Below are positions 24,787 to 33,105 of a DNA stretch of 35,665 bases, in pieces. Every line of letters starts with the position of its first letter. Positions within the stretch are counted from its first letter, which is position 1. Location: assembly GCA_905221215.1 (NCBI GenBank), contig CAJNCI010000014.1:1-35665 (forward strand), in the 5' to 3' direction. This DNA comes from a bacterium. GTDB lineage: Bacteria; Bacillota; Bacilli; Lactobacillales; Streptococcaceae. The notes under the pieces are model-generated. The model saw only the letters and a program-made list of their open reading frames with translations, did no database searches and had not been told where the DNA came from. Both the position numbers and the translations under genes were made by a program.

Positions 24787-25810
24787 TCTTTTCCTCCTTT
24801 TGTAGTTCGTAAAGAGCAACTGTATTTTTTCCATTATTCGCCGAAAAGATATAGGATTTCCCAGCTTTTTCAAAAGCCAAACAGTTGCTAGAAGCAACTT
24901 CTGGAGCAATCATGTGTTCCAGAAAACGTCCATTTTCATAGGTAAAAGCAAGTAAGTGCTTCTTCCCTGAGCGCCAGCCAAAGATAAAGGTTGGCTGACC
25001 AAGTAAAGTCCCCGACCAGATGGCGTGCCCAAAAGGCGTCGCTTCTGGATAGGCAAATAATTCCTCCTTAAAATCTTCTGATAAAATTCGCAAGCTATCG
25101 CCATGGAAAGCCTGGATAATCATATTTTCCAGACGACCATCACCGTTCATGTCCAACTGTACAATATCGCTCGTTTCTTCATCAAAGAGCTGGGTCAAAG
25201 TCCAGTCAGACGTACCCTGCGGATAGCCCAAACGATAAATCCCTTCCACCGCTGTGATAAGCGAGTAATGCTCTGCGTGAACAGGATAGTAACCGTGATT
25301 TTTCTTGAGTCGAAGTGGCAATTCTTCTACATTTGTCAGCTGCCTTACCTGTTTATCAAAATGACCGACAAAAATTTTCCCGTCATCCGACCAGTCCTCG
25401 ACAAACTGTTTGGAATTGGCAATCGTACAACCGATAAAAAGAATAGCTCCACGCTCATTGTCAACTAAATCAAAGCGATGCAGATAAGGAAAAGCCCCCA
25501 CTTCCGTGATTGTCCACTTGCCCTCGCCCTCGAACTGTCCGTGAACAATCCGGCAATCCTTGGCATCAAAACCGGGATAAAAGCGCTGGGTTGCCAAGAA
25601 ATCCAGCGTCCCTGGCACTTGGATAATGGACATGGTGCCACCAACCTCGCTCCAAAGCACCGTCCTTGCGAAATCGCGATTGACATCATAGGCCAAGCAG
25701 GCATTTTCGGTCTCCGAAGCCACCAAAAGATAGTCGTTAGCGCTATCGGTCAACCTTGCAACGGCATAGCAGGCATCCAAGTGGTCGCTTAATATTGTTT
25801 TACTATTCAC
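24779..25810 (-). CDS. Cytosolic beta-propeller-like protein of unknown function
   Basis: 343 residues with no signal peptide or membrane segment. The sequence is beta-rich with loosely repeated blades, such as YLLVASETENACLAYDVNRD, GAILFIGCTIANSKQF, QPTFIFGWRSGKKHLLAF and SYIFSANNGKNTVALYEL. One blade carries an FG-GAP/VCBS-like calcium motif DMNGDGRLENM. I do not recognise a named family. As first gene of the six-gene operon, coupled to the dehydrogenase, it may be a lactonase, mutarotase-like or structural partner acting on the same sugar. GTG start at 25810, five bases after AGGAG. Confidence 0.7.
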   Translation of the reverse strand: MNSKTILSDHLDACYAVARLTDSANDYLLVASETENACLAYDVNRDFARTVLWSEVGGTMSIIQVPGTLDFLATQRFYPGFDAKDCRIVHGQFEGEGKWTITEVGAFPYLHRFDLVDNERGAILFIGCTIANSKQFVEDWSDDGKIFVGHFDKQVRQLTNVEELPLRLKKNHGYYPVHAEHYSLITAVEGIYRLGYPQGTSDWTLTQLFDEETSDIVQLDMNGDGRLENMIIQAFHGDSLRILSEDFKEELFAYPEATPFGHAIWSGTLLGQPTFIFGWRSGKKHLLAFTYENGRFLEHMIAPEVASSNCLAFEKAGKSYIFSANNGKNTVALYELQKEEKNA

Positions 25811-25870
25811 TAGGTCTCCTTTCTAGACGAGCAATCAACCTTTCACTGCAAAATTATTTTCAAACCCCAA

Positions 25871-25884
25871 GTGAAGCGGTTAAC
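25871..25884. promoter_or_regulatory. LacI-type operator (distal)
   Basis: GTGAAGCGGTTAAC, the same sequence pattern (GTGAARCGRTTAAC) as the inverted copy at 25945-25958. It lies in the 5' untranslated region of the six-gene operon. Probable binding site of the divergently placed island LacI protein; inference. Confidence 0.65.
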
Positions 25885-25944
25885 TTATTTTCAAAAAATA
25901 AAAGTGAACTACGTTTCTCTTATAAAATAATGCTTCAATTCATG

Positions 25945-25958
25945 GTTAATCGTTTCAC
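25945..25958. promoter_or_regulatory. LacI-type operator (proximal, at the transcription start)
   Basis: GTTAATCGTTTCAC, which on the minus strand reads GTGAAACGATTAAC. It lies just after the expected +1 (about 25966). Its centre is 74 bases from that of the distal copy, about seven helical turns, which suits repression by looping. Confidence 0.7.
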
Positions 25959-25972
25959 CTTTCTACTATTAC

Positions 25973-26010
25973 AGTATACACTATCTTCTTCAAAATTGCA
26001 AGCGATTTCA
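25973..26010 (-). promoter_or_regulatory. Promoter of the six-gene sugar operon with overlapping cre site
   Basis: -35 TTGCAA (complement of 25996-26001), 17-base spacer, -10 TATACT (complement of 25973-25978). At 25997-26010 TGCAAGCGATTTCA is a perfect match to the cre pattern TGNAANCGNWWNCA and overlaps the -35, so CcpA should repress in glucose. Confidence 0.8.
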
Positions 26011-26022
26011 AAAAAATATTTT

Positions 26023-26051
26023 AAAAAAAGTATCCACTCGCGCGAATACTT
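26023..26051 (-). terminator. lacI terminator
   Basis: AAGTAT (26028-26033) and ATACTT (26046-26051) with CG-rich pairing inside, followed on the minus strand by seven U. Confidence 0.8.
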
Positions 26052-26056
26052 CATTT

Positions 26057-27040
26057 CTAAAAAGAGCTTCTAAGAACTGTAAAGCTAGGAACGACAAGGA
26101 GTTGAGCAGGTTCCGCCGCTAGCTCTCCTCTTAATTTTTTGATTAGATGTTCTGCTGCCACTTGACCAATTTTATAAGAATCTTGACGAATACAGGACAC
26201 ATTCGGATTTAAAACCTCCATCCATTCCAAATCCTCGTAGGAACCCAGACCAAAATCACGAGGATAGCTGTAGTCGGTCTTGTTCAAGATTTTCATAAAA
26301 TCAAGCAGGGCTGGGCCGTTCATGGTGAAAAAAGCGATTTTTTCTTGCCTTTGCTCAATCAACTGAAGAATTTTTTGAGCTGTCCCGTCTTGTCCCAAAA
26401 CCAAAAGTTTCTCTGGGGCAGCCGAAACCTCTTCTTTAAAGCCCTGATAACGCATTTCCCGCGTCGAAATCCCCTCAATCGGAAAGGTGACAAAGTAAAT
26501 GTCTTCATAGCCTGCCTTCTTCATTTCTGCCAGAAAAGCCTTGGTCGAGTCACGATTATTAGATACAACCGTGTCCAGCGTCACTTCTCTCGATTGCCTG
26601 TCCACTAGAACTGTCCGCTTCTTACTCAGCTTGTGAATCAGGGGCGAATTGGCATCCACTGTATCGAGAATAATCCCTGATACATTCTGCTGCTGAAGCC
26701 GCTCGATATTTTCCTGCTCAATCAGCTGGTCATTGTCTGAATTGGTAAAGTTAACCGTGTAGTCGTATTTCTTGCAAGTGTCATGAATTCCTTTGATAAC
26801 TGAGGAAATGAAGGGATTGGTGATATCCGCAATCACAACGCCAATCGTCTTGGTGTCTCTGGTCACCAAACTTTGCGCCATTTTGTTAGGTTGATAACCA
26901 GTTTCTTCAATGGCCAGCCGGATTTTCTCCCTCGTCTCCAAAGACATTTTCCGCATATTTCCATTTAAGTAATAAGAAATCGTCGCCTTGGACACCCCAA
27001 CAAAGCTAGCAATATCATTGATTGTTACTTTTTTTGTCAT
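26057..27040 (-). CDS. LacI-family transcriptional repressor of the sugar island
   Basis: A 327-residue regulator. N-terminal LacI helix-turn-helix VTINDIASFVGVSKATISYY with hinge helix QPNKMAQSL (about 1-62), then a periplasmic-binding-protein-like effector domain (TIGVVIADITNPFISSVIKG onward). Effector is probably the island substrate or an intermediate; inference. It sits between the ulaE-ulaF unit and the six-gene operon, has its own promoter and terminator, and two matching LacI-type operators lie just downstream at the operon it most likely controls. Confidence 0.9.
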   Translation of the reverse strand: MTKKVTINDIASFVGVSKATISYYLNGNMRKMSLETREKIRLAIEETGYQPNKMAQSLVTRDTKTIGVVIADITNPFISSVIKGIHDTCKKYDYTVNFTNSDNDQLIEQENIERLQQQNVSGIILDTVDANSPLIHKLSKKRTVLVDRQSREVTLDTVVSNNRDSTKAFLAEMKKAGYEDIYFVTFPIEGISTREMRYQGFKEEVSAAPEKLLVLGQDGTAQKILQLIEQRQEKIAFFTMNGPALLDFMKILNKTDYSYPRDFGLGSYEDLEWMEVLNPNVSCIRQDSYKIGQVAAEHLIKKLRGELAAEPAQLLVVPSFTVLRSSF

Positions 27041-27071
27041 TTTGTTCTTTCTAACTCATCAAATTGCATTT

Positions 27072-27077
27072 ATTATA
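27072..27077 (-). promoter_or_regulatory. -10 element of lacI
   Basis: Perfect TATAAT on the minus strand, 31 bases before the ATG. The -35 at 17 bases is poor (TGGCAT). Confidence 0.5.
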
Positions 27078-27113
27078 TCACTTTAAAAATCAAGATGCCA
27101 CTTAAAACCAACA

Positions 27114-27138
27114 CAAAAAAGCAATCTCTGGGACTGCT
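27114..27138 (-). terminator. Terminator of the ulaE-ulaF unit
   Basis: AGCAGTC and GATTGCT pair over seven positions (one G-U) with a five-base loop; six U follow on the minus strand. Confidence 0.75.
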
Positions 27139-27147
27139 CTTTGTTTT

Positions 27148-27858
27148 TTAATGGCTAGCGCCTTTTTGCCCATAGTAAGCGTTCGGTCCGTGTTTGCGGA
27201 GGTAGTGCTTATCCATGAGGTATTTTGGTGCTTCTTTGACATCGGGGTTGATTTGCTCGGTGAAGCGCGCCATTTTGGCCACTTCTTCCAAGACAACGCT
27301 GTGGTAAACCGCAGCTTCTGGCGTCTTGCCCCAAGTGAAGGGACCGTGGTTGCGCACAGTGACACCTGGCACTGCCATTGGGTCAATCTGACGTTCGCGG
27401 AAGGTTTCAATAATCACGGTGCCTGTTTCTTTTTCGTAGGCCGTGTTGATTTCGCTTTCTGTCAATGAACGTGCCGCTGGAATGGGACCGAAGAAATAAT
27501 CTGCATGCGTCGTTCCGTAAAATGGAATATCGCGCCCAGCCTGTGCCCAGCCAACCGCTTCCGTTGAGTGCGTGTGAACAACGCCACCGACTTTTGGGAA
27601 AGCCTTGTAGAGCTCCACGTGGGTAGGCAAGTCAGATGACGGATTGAGGTCGCCTTCAACGATATTGCCGTCCAAGTCGGTCACAACCATATTTTCCGGA
27701 CTAAGCTTATCGTAGTCCACACCGCTCGGTTTGATGACAATCAAGCCCGCTTCGCGGTCCACCGCAGAGACATTTCCCCAAGTAAACTTAACCAAGCCAT
27801 GTTTTGGCAAGTCACAATTAGCCTTGTAAACGCGCTCTCTTAATTCTGGTAACAGCAT
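27148..27858 (-). CDS. ulaF: L-ribulose-5-phosphate 4-epimerase (UlaF/AraD family)
   Basis: Converts L-ribulose 5-phosphate to D-xylulose 5-phosphate. The 236-residue class II aldolase/epimerase has the family motifs GNVSAVD (29-35), KPSGVDYD, SSDLPTHVELYKAFP, the zinc-binding HTHSTEAVGWAQAGRDIP and GTTHADYFFG, and RNHGPFTWG. Its start overlaps the ulaE stop by one base (ATG/TAA type coupling). Its product feeds the adjacent transketolase. UlaF and AraD cannot be told apart by sequence alone; pairing with ulaE favours UlaF. Confidence 0.92.
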   Translation of the reverse strand: MLLPELRERVYKANCDLPKHGLVKFTWGNVSAVDREAGLIVIKPSGVDYDKLSPENMVVTDLDGNIVEGDLNPSSDLPTHVELYKAFPKVGGVVHTHSTEAVGWAQAGRDIPFYGTTHADYFFGPIPAARSLTESEINTAYEKETGTVIIETFRERQIDPMAVPGVTVRNHGPFTWGKTPEAAVYHSVVLEEVAKMARFTEQINPDVKEAPKYLMDKHYLRKHGPNAYYGQKGASH

Positions 27859-28721
27859 TAGTTTAACCCCGCTTTCTCAATGAGTGGATAAAGGAAATCT
27901 TGAGCTTCTTTGATAGCCGCCTTGGTTTCCTCTACTGTTGGACAATTTTCAGACCACATTTCAATCAAAAACGGCCCTTGATAATTGGTTTCTTTTAAAA
28001 TTCTGAAAGTATCTTCCCAGTTGACACAACCTTGACCAAAAGGCACATCGCGGAATTGCCCCTTGGACTGCTCAGTCACAGGATAGGTATCCTTGAGATG
28101 CAGAGCTGCCAGGGCCTGGTGCCCGATAACAAACTCACTATAGAGGTCATTGTGCCAAGCTGAGAGATTACCTGTGTCTGGATAGACAAAGAGATAAGGC
28201 GAGTTGATAGCCTTTTCAACAGCCAAGTATTTTTCGATACTATTGATAAATGGGTCATCCATAATCTCAATCGCAAGAATAACCTGCGCTTGCTCCGCCC
28301 AATTACAAGCCTTGCGTAGATTTTTGAGGAAGCGAGCTCGTGTTTCTGGCGATTTTTCCTCATAGTAGACATCATAGCCCGCCAGCTGAATGACCCGCAC
28401 ACCCAAATCCTGCGCCAACTCGATACATTGCTTCATGATTTCCAGCGACTTGGCTTCTAGGGCTGGATCGTTTGACCCTAGCGGATAGCGGCGGTGCCCA
28501 GAAAAGCAGATAGTCGGAATGCGGACACCCGTTTCATAAACAGCCTTGACCACTTCAAAGCGTTCTTCCTTACTCCATTCCAAGCGCGCTAAGCGAGCAT
28601 CGCTTTCATCAACCGACATTTCAACAAAGTCAAAGCCCAGCTCCTTGGCAAACTCCAAGCGTTCTTTCCAAGTGAAGTGCTTGGGCGTCGCCTTTTCGTA
28701 AATTCCAATCGGACGTGTCAT
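27858..28721 (-). CDS. ulaE: L-ribulose-5-phosphate 3-epimerase (UlaE/SgbU family)
   Basis: Converts L-xylulose 5-phosphate to L-ribulose 5-phosphate. The 287-residue TIM-barrel enzyme begins MTRPIGIYEKATPKHFTWKE and has the family segments DFVEMSVDESD, ICFSGHRRYPLGS, the metal-ligand region AIEIMDDPFINSIEKY, VYPDTGNLSAWHND, LHLKDTYP and FLIEMWSEN. It is first in the ulaE-ulaF unit. UlaD, which would supply L-xylulose 5-phosphate from 3-keto-gulonate 6-phosphate, is absent, so the FGGY kinase in the island is the likely source. Confidence 0.93.
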   Translation of the reverse strand: MTRPIGIYEKATPKHFTWKERLEFAKELGFDFVEMSVDESDARLARLEWSKEERFEVVKAVYETGVRIPTICFSGHRRYPLGSNDPALEAKSLEIMKQCIELAQDLGVRVIQLAGYDVYYEEKSPETRARFLKNLRKACNWAEQAQVILAIEIMDDPFINSIEKYLAVEKAINSPYLFVYPDTGNLSAWHNDLYSEFVIGHQALAALHLKDTYPVTEQSKGQFRDVPFGQGCVNWEDTFRILKETNYQGPFLIEMWSENCPTVEETKAAIKEAQDFLYPLIEKAGLN

Positions 28722-28768
28722 AGCCTACCCCCAAATTCGACGGATTTCGTCTTTAATTGTTCTCCTAT

Positions 28769-28793
28769 ATTATATAATGTGAAAGCGGAAACA
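28769..28793 (-). promoter_or_regulatory. ulaE-ulaF promoter with perfect cre site
   Basis: Perfect -10 TATAAT (complement of 28769-28774) with a poor -35. TGAAAGCGGAAACA (28780-28793) fits the cre pattern TGNAANCGNWWNCA completely and lies between -10 and -35, so CcpA should repress. Confidence 0.7.
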
Positions 28794-28832
28794 AAAAGAC
28801 CAAGAATTACACAGCGGACTGTTCACTCTTGG
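28793..28832 (-). terminator. Terminator of the HI_0552-like gene
   Basis: CCAAGA (28800-28805) and TCTTGG (28827-28832) with an inner ACAG/CTGT stem, followed on the minus strand by UCUUUUUG. It marks the end of the core genes and the start of the island. Confidence 0.8.
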
Positions 28833-28852
28833 ACTGTATGATTTATGATATT

Positions 28853-29488
28853 TTACGGATTATCTAATTTTCTTGTAGCTAAATAATAGGGAAGAATTTT
28901 AGCATAAGATTTCAATAGACCTTCTACGATTTCTTCTTCAGATAAATTTGCAGTCACAGAAACATCTGCCTTAACTAAAACTTTTCGGATTTCTTGATTG
29001 AATAGTTTATTTCTTAAAATTTGACGGTTCTCCTCAGTAGCCTCCCACCGTTGACTTTGACCATCAGAGTAGGCTAGATAATAAATCCCTTCTACCACCG
29101 GAACTTCTAATACCTTGGCTTGTTGCTCTAAGGTTTGCTCATCTTTCTTGCGCTCTATGAAACTGACTTCCAAAGAAATTCCAAAGTCAGCAGGTGTTCC
29201 ATACAAACGAAGAGCCAACATAGGTTCTGTCACTTTCCCCTCACGTTGTAGATAAACCCAAAAATGTGGTCGCAAACGCTGGGCCTGATTCATCCACTGG
29301 CTAGTCTGTTGGAGTTGCCATTCTGGATGACTGGTTTGAAATGCTTTAGCCAATTCTGTAAAAGTCTTTCGTGCCTCTTGGCCTTTATGGCGCAATTCCA
29401 GCATTTTCTCTCGCTCTTCTCCCACTTTATCAGGATTACGGTACTGCAAACCTACAAAGTCTAGATAGTCTCTTATCTCATTCAACAT
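28853..29488 (-). CDS. HI_0552-like conserved protein of unknown function
   Basis: A 211-residue soluble protein with no signal peptide or membrane segment, beginning MLNEIRDYLDFVGLQYRNPD and mixing long charged helices with a central beta-rich part (HFWVYLQREGKVTEPMLALR, FGISLEVSFIERK). I recall this family as HI_0552-like, conserved in streptococci; no activity is visible to me. It stands between jag and the sugar island, downstream of the jag terminator, with GGAGG before the ATG. Confidence 0.7.
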   Translation of the reverse strand: MLNEIRDYLDFVGLQYRNPDKVGEEREKMLELRHKGQEARKTFTELAKAFQTSHPEWQLQQTSQWMNQAQRLRPHFWVYLQREGKVTEPMLALRLYGTPADFGISLEVSFIERKKDEQTLEQQAKVLEVPVVEGIYYLAYSDGQSQRWEATEENRQILRNKLFNQEIRKVLVKADVSVTANLSEEEIVEGLLKSYAKILPYYLATRKLDNP

Positions 29489-29511
29489 CCATTTAACCTC
29501 CTCTAGCTAGC

Positions 29512-29537
29512 AAAAAATCAGGAGAACCCTGATTTTA
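29512..29537 (-). terminator. Terminator of rnpA-yidC-jag
   Basis: AATCAGG and CCTGATT form a perfect stem with a short loop, followed by six U on the minus strand. Confidence 0.88.
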
Positions 29538-29538
29538 C

Positions 29539-30528
29539 TTATTCTGTATCTACAACGACATAGCGATTTGGCTCGTCACCTTCAGAGTAACTGGTCACGC
29601 CATCCATACGCGAAATAATACGGTGGATAATCTTGCGTTCACTATTCGACATTGGATCTGTTTGATGACTACGCCCTTCTTCTAACACGCGAGTCGCCAA
29701 TTTTTGAGCATAGGTCTGCAAGACTTCTGCACGGTGTTCAACATAATCATTGACATTAATAGTGATGTAGAAAGTTCTTGAATAGCGGTTGTAAAGATAA
29801 TTTTGAGCCAACAGTTGCAAGGCCTTCAAAACTTTACCATGGTAACCGATAATACGCCCTGGTTCGTTGGTGTCAATTTGTAGATTGATGCTACGACGGT
29901 TATAGTCATTTGAAAGTGTGGCTTCAACATCCATGTCATCAATAATTGTTTGAACATAAGTCGTTACTTCCGTAGCTACTTGTTCAATATCAAAGCTCGG
30001 TTCAACTTTCAAGCCCAAGTCTTCTAGTTCTTGACTTTCAGTTTGCTCAGCTTGGCTTTCAATACTAGGAGTTTCTACTTTTTCTTCGAGGTCAGATTCT
30101 TCAAGTTGTAATTCATTTAAAATCCCAATGTGACCAGTTTCTTCTAAGATAGTGCTGGCATGTCTTTCATGTTTTAAGATTTCAGCCTTGACTTCATCAG
30201 AAATACCTTGGCCTTCCTCTTCAATCTTTTTAATTGCTTCTACAACATGCCCCAAATCAACAGTTGCTTCACTAACTGTTTTAACAGGCTCATTCAAATC
30301 ATTGATTTGTTTTGGAACTCCCTTTACAGCTTGTTGGTTTGCTTTTACAACTGTCGTTTCACTAATAGCATCGATATCCACTTGGGCTGGTTTTTTACCA
30401 AATAAGCCAAGAAATCCTTTTTTCTCACGAGAAATGACTTTGATATGAGCCTTCATTCTTGGAATATCTAATTCTTTCAATCCTTTCTGGATTGCTTCTT
30501 CAACAGTTGAACCTGTAAATACTACCAT
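29539..30528 (-). CDS. khpB: RNA-binding protein KhpB (Jag/EloR)
   Basis: A 329-residue RNA-binding regulator of cell elongation that works with KhpA. Jag-N domain (1-50, with KKGFLGLFGKKPAQV), an acidic linker (about 60-185), a KH domain with GYHG loop (228-231 in IIGYHGKVLKALQLL), and a C-terminal R3H domain (about 265-329, ERKIIHRIISRMDGV). Threonine 89 (SEATVDLG) corresponds to the site that kinase StkP phosphorylates in pneumococcus. It lies 17 bases after yidC with AAGGAGG upstream; the rnpA-yidC-jag order is conserved in Firmicutes. Confidence 0.95.
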   Translation of the reverse strand: MVVFTGSTVEEAIQKGLKELDIPRMKAHIKVISREKKGFLGLFGKKPAQVDIDAISETTVVKANQQAVKGVPKQINDLNEPVKTVSEATVDLGHVVEAIKKIEEEGQGISDEVKAEILKHERHASTILEETGHIGILNELQLEESDLEEKVETPSIESQAEQTESQELEDLGLKVEPSFDIEQVATEVTTYVQTIIDDMDVEATLSNDYNRRSINLQIDTNEPGRIIGYHGKVLKALQLLAQNYLYNRYSRTFYITINVNDYVEHRAEVLQTYAQKLATRVLEEGRSHQTDPMSNSERKIIHRIISRMDGVTSYSEGDEPNRYVVVDTE

Positions 30529-30545
30529 TACCAGATTCCTCCTTA

Positions 30546-31370
30546 TTATTTCGTTTTCTGAGCCTTTTTCTTGGCTTTTCTTTTTCTATTTTCCAAATCT
30601 TTTTGTGCCTGTACTAGAGCCTCGCGCTCTGCGATAATCTTGAATGGATTGTTCAAGAAATAGGTTTGCAAAACTTGATAAGCATTGGACACTGCCCAGT
30701 AGAGAGCGACTCCGCTCGGAGCATAAACCCCAAAGATAAAGATCAAAACTGGAATCCCGTACATCATCGCAGTCGTAGCTCCGTTACGCTCAGACAAGGC
30801 TTTATTGGACAACCAAGTACTTAAAAAGGTAAATACTGCTGCTAAAATCGGAAGAACAAGTGTTGTATCCACACCACCAAGGTTAATCCATAAGAAATGA
30901 CCTGTCTTCAAAAAGTCAACCCTTGATAGAGCTTGGAACAAGGCCAAGATAAGCGGCATCTGAATTAAAATCGGCCAAAGAGAATCTGACTGTCTGACAC
31001 CCATTTCTTTAAAGACTTTACGCATTTCCTGCTCTAGCTTGGTTCTGCTTTCCATATCTCGACCAGGATATTGTTCTCGAAGCGCCTTAATGCGTGGTTG
31101 AGCTTCCTGCATTTTTCTAGAAGCCACCATTTGCACTTGAAAGACTGGCAAGAGCACCGTACGAATCAAGATTGTAAAGAGAATAATCCCCACTCCGATA
31201 CTAATATCAAACGATAAAAAGCGAATGATTTCCGCAAAGAAGTAAACTAATTTACTCCAAAAATCAGTCGAATCTGCCGTAATATCACTAGTTGTCCCAT
31301 TTGTCGCACAAGCTGTCATGATAAATAGGGACAGTCCTAGCAAACTAGTCAACTGTAGTTTCTTTTTCAC
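30546..31370 (-). CDS. yidC: Membrane protein insertase YidC (YidC1/OxaA)
   Basis: Inserts and folds membrane proteins. Lipoprotein signal with lipobox MTAC (cysteine near residue 21), then five membrane segments and the YidC core [20 protein letters not shown], with a basic C-terminal tail ([14 protein letters not shown]) that can contact ribosomes. I prefer the GTG at 31370 because AAGGA is spaced seven bases from it and it gives the usual MKKKL start and 274 residues; an ATG two codons upstream (31376) has the ribosome site too close. It overlaps the end of rnpA by 26 bases. Confidence 0.95.
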   Translation of the reverse strand: MKKKLQLTSLLGLSLFIMTACATNGTTSDITADSTDFWSKLVYFFAEIIRFLSFDISIGVGIILFTILIRTVLLPVFQVQMVASRKMQEAQPRIKALREQYPGRDMESRTKLEQEMRKVFKEMGVRQSDSLWPILIQMPLILALFQALSRVDFLKTGHFLWINLGGVDTTLVLPILAAVFTFLSTWLSNKALSERNGATTAMMYGIPVLIFIFGVYAPSGVALYWAVSNAYQVLQTYFLNNPFKIIAEREALVQAQKDLENRKRKAKKKAQKTK

Positions 31371-31716
31371 TCCCATTTCCTTCCTGGTAAATCTTTGATA
31401 ATTTTAATACGTGGAGTAGATTTTTCTCCATCTCTGCGTATTCCAAGGTTTCGACCCCTTTTCGAGCAATGACAACAAAATCGACATCTTCTAACAGACT
31501 CCCTTTTGCATTCTGGATAATATGTCGGATTCGTCGCTTGATTTGATTTCTAGTGACGGCATTCCCCAGTTTTTTGCTAACTGATAGACCTACTCGAAAA
31601 TGGTTTTTCTGATTTTCTAATTGGTAGACAACAAATTTGCGATTGGCAAAGCTTGTCCCCTTCTTGAAAATCGCCTTAAAATCTTTCTCTCTTTTTACAC
31701 GAAAGTTTTTCTTCAA
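31345..31716 (-). CDS. rnpA: Ribonuclease P protein component
   Basis: Protein subunit of RNase P, which with the catalytic RNA removes 5' leaders from tRNA precursors. The 123-residue basic protein has the family signature [18 protein letters not shown] (RNR motif) and the N-terminal [16 protein letters not shown]. The start is TTG at 31716, preceded by GGAG at seven bases, giving the conserved [10 protein letters not shown]. First gene of the rnpA-yidC-jag operon. Confidence 0.96.
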   Translation of the reverse strand: MKKNFRVKREKDFKAIFKKGTSFANRKFVVYQLENQKNHFRVGLSVSKKLGNAVTRNQIKRRIRHIIQNAKGSLLEDVDFVVIARKGVETLEYAEMEKNLLHVLKLSKIYQEGNGSEKETTVD

Positions 31717-31745
31717 AACTCAACTCCATCTATTAAATTACTACT

Positions 31746-31773
31746 ATTATACCATATTTTTCAAAAAAGCCAA
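31746..31773 (-). promoter_or_regulatory. rnpA-yidC-jag promoter
   Basis: -35 TTGGCT (complement of 31768-31773), 16-base spacer, extended -10 TGGTATAAT (TATAAT is the complement of 31746-31751). Confidence 0.75.
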
Positions 31774-31801
31774 TCATAGCAAGGTTTTGGACAATTTCAT
31801 C

Positions 31802-31834
31802 AGAAAAAGAAGCTGGAAAAATCACTTTTCCAAC
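31802..31834 (-). terminator. ackA terminator
   Basis: GTTGGAAAA and TTTTCCAGC arms around a short loop (31812-31834), followed on the minus strand by UUCUUUUUCUG. Confidence 0.82.
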
Positions 31835-31861
31835 TCCTTGTACGGAATATTTTTTCTAGTT

Positions 31862-33055
31862 TTACTTATTTTTCAAGCGTTCAACATCACGAGCAATGAC
31901 TAATTCTTCATCTGTTGGAATAACCAAAACACGAATTTTCGCTGCCTCTGTTGAGATGTCTCCTGTCACACCGAAGACGTTCTTTTCATCATCAACATCA
32001 CAACCAAACCAAGAAATTCCTGAGATAACATCCTTACGTACAGCAGCTGCATTTTCTCCTATACCTGCTGTGAAGATAATAGCATCTGCTCCATTTAAGA
32101 CTGCAAGGTATTGACCGATATGTTTTTGGATACGATCAACATACATTTCATAGGCTAAAGTGGCATCATGATCCCCTTCTTCCATAGCAGCAATCACATC
32201 ACGCATATCACTAGATTTACCTGAAACCCCCATCAGTCCTGATTCACGATTAAGGACGCGACTAATGTCTTCAGGCGTGTTAAAGTCCTCTGTATATTGC
32301 ATTAAGTAAGGAATGATAGCTGGGTCAATATCCCCTGTACGAGTTCCCATCATAACACCACCAAGTGGAGTGAATCCCATTGAAGTATCGACAGATTGAC
32401 CACCCTTAACAGCTGTAATAGAAGCACCATTACCGATGTGGCAAGTAATCAATTTCAAGTCTTCTAATGGACGGCCCAATAGTTTTGCTGCTTCTCCTGC
32501 TACAAACTGATGGCTTGTACCGTGAGCGCCATATTTACGAACCTTGTTTTCTGTATAATATTTTGTTGGTAGAGGATAGCGATAAGCTTTCTCTGGCATA
32601 GTTGTGTGGAATGAAGTATCAAAAACAACTACACTGGTAATGTCTGGCAACAATTCCTTGAAGGCACGAACACCTGCTGCATTGGCTGGATTGTGGAGAG
32701 GAGCCAACAAGCTCAACTCTTCAACTTTTTCTAAAACATCCCCCTCAACAACTGTTGATTCTTTGAAATATTCTCCACCTGCAACAACACGGTGACCAAC
32801 ACCTGTAATTTCATCATAAGCCTTGATAATATCGAAACGAATCAAGTCATCCAACAAAATTTTAACAGCTTGTGTGTGATTTTCGATATCTAAAATTTGT
32901 TGTTCAGAACGACCATCAAATTTTACAGTTGAAATTGAATCTTTCAAACCGATACGTTCAATCAAACCTTTCGCCAATACTTTTTCTTCTGGCATTAAGT
33001 ATAATTGCCATTTCAAACTTGAACTTCCCGCATTGATTGCAATTGTTTTTGTCAT
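31862..33055 (-). CDS. ackA: Acetate kinase
   Basis: Interconverts acetyl phosphate + ADP and acetate + ATP, the ATP-yielding end of acetate fermentation and of pyruvate-oxidase metabolism. Motifs: [15 protein letters not shown] (N-terminal phosphate loop), [35 protein letters not shown] and [16 protein letters not shown] at 33055 gives 397 residues and the conserved [13 protein letters not shown]; an in-frame ATG at 33085 would add ten residues. GGGG lies nine bases upstream. A cre-like site overlaps the promoter. Confidence 0.96.
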   Translation of the reverse strand: MTKTIAINAGSSSLKWQLYLMPEEKVLAKGLIERIGLKDSISTVKFDGRSEQQILDIENHTQAVKILLDDLIRFDIIKAYDEITGVGHRVVAGGEYFKESTVVEGDVLEKVEELSLLAPLHNPANAAGVRAFKELLPDITSVVVFDTSFHTTMPEKAYRYPLPTKYYTENKVRKYGAHGTSHQFVAGEAAKLLGRPLEDLKLITCHIGNGASITAVKGGQSVDTSMGFTPLGGVMMGTRTGDIDPAIIPYLMQYTEDFNTPEDISRVLNRESGLMGVSGKSSDMRDVIAAMEEGDHDATLAYEMYVDRIQKHIGQYLAVLNGADAIIFTAGIGENAAAVRKDVISGISWFGCDVDDEKNVFGVTGDISTEAAKIRVLVIPTDEELVIARDVERLKNK

Positions 33056-33070
33056 AACATGATACCCCTT

Positions 33071-33093
33071 TTTAAGCGTTTTCATCTATTATA
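33071..33093 (-). promoter_or_regulatory. ackA promoter and cre-like site
   Basis: Extended -10 TGTTATAAT (TATAAT is the complement of 33088-33093); no clear -35. Just downstream, 33071-33084 reads on the minus strand TGAAAACGCTTAAA, one mismatch from the cre pattern. Confidence 0.5.
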
Positions 33094-33105
33094 ACAAAAT
33101 CTATT

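Larger units (their letters stand above)
16921..28790. other. Accessory carbohydrate-utilisation island at the ula locus
   Basis: Eleven intact genes of sugar metabolism plus one remnant lie between the ulaG stub and the HI_0552-like core gene. Base composition is visibly higher in G+C than in comX, jag or rnpA, with many GCG/CGC-containing codons. Three minus-strand transcription units are seen: ulaE-ulaF; lacI; and beta-propeller, dehydrogenase, EIIC, amidohydrolase, kinase, isomerase. The PRD regulator is separate. No integrase, transposase or clear att repeat was found, so replacement by homologous recombination from a related species is the simplest explanation; this is inference. Confidence 0.7.

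Noticed and set aside
16921..28790. Prophage or integrative element
   Set aside because: No integrase, transposase, relaxase, phage gene or flanking direct repeat was seen; all genes are metabolic or regulatory.
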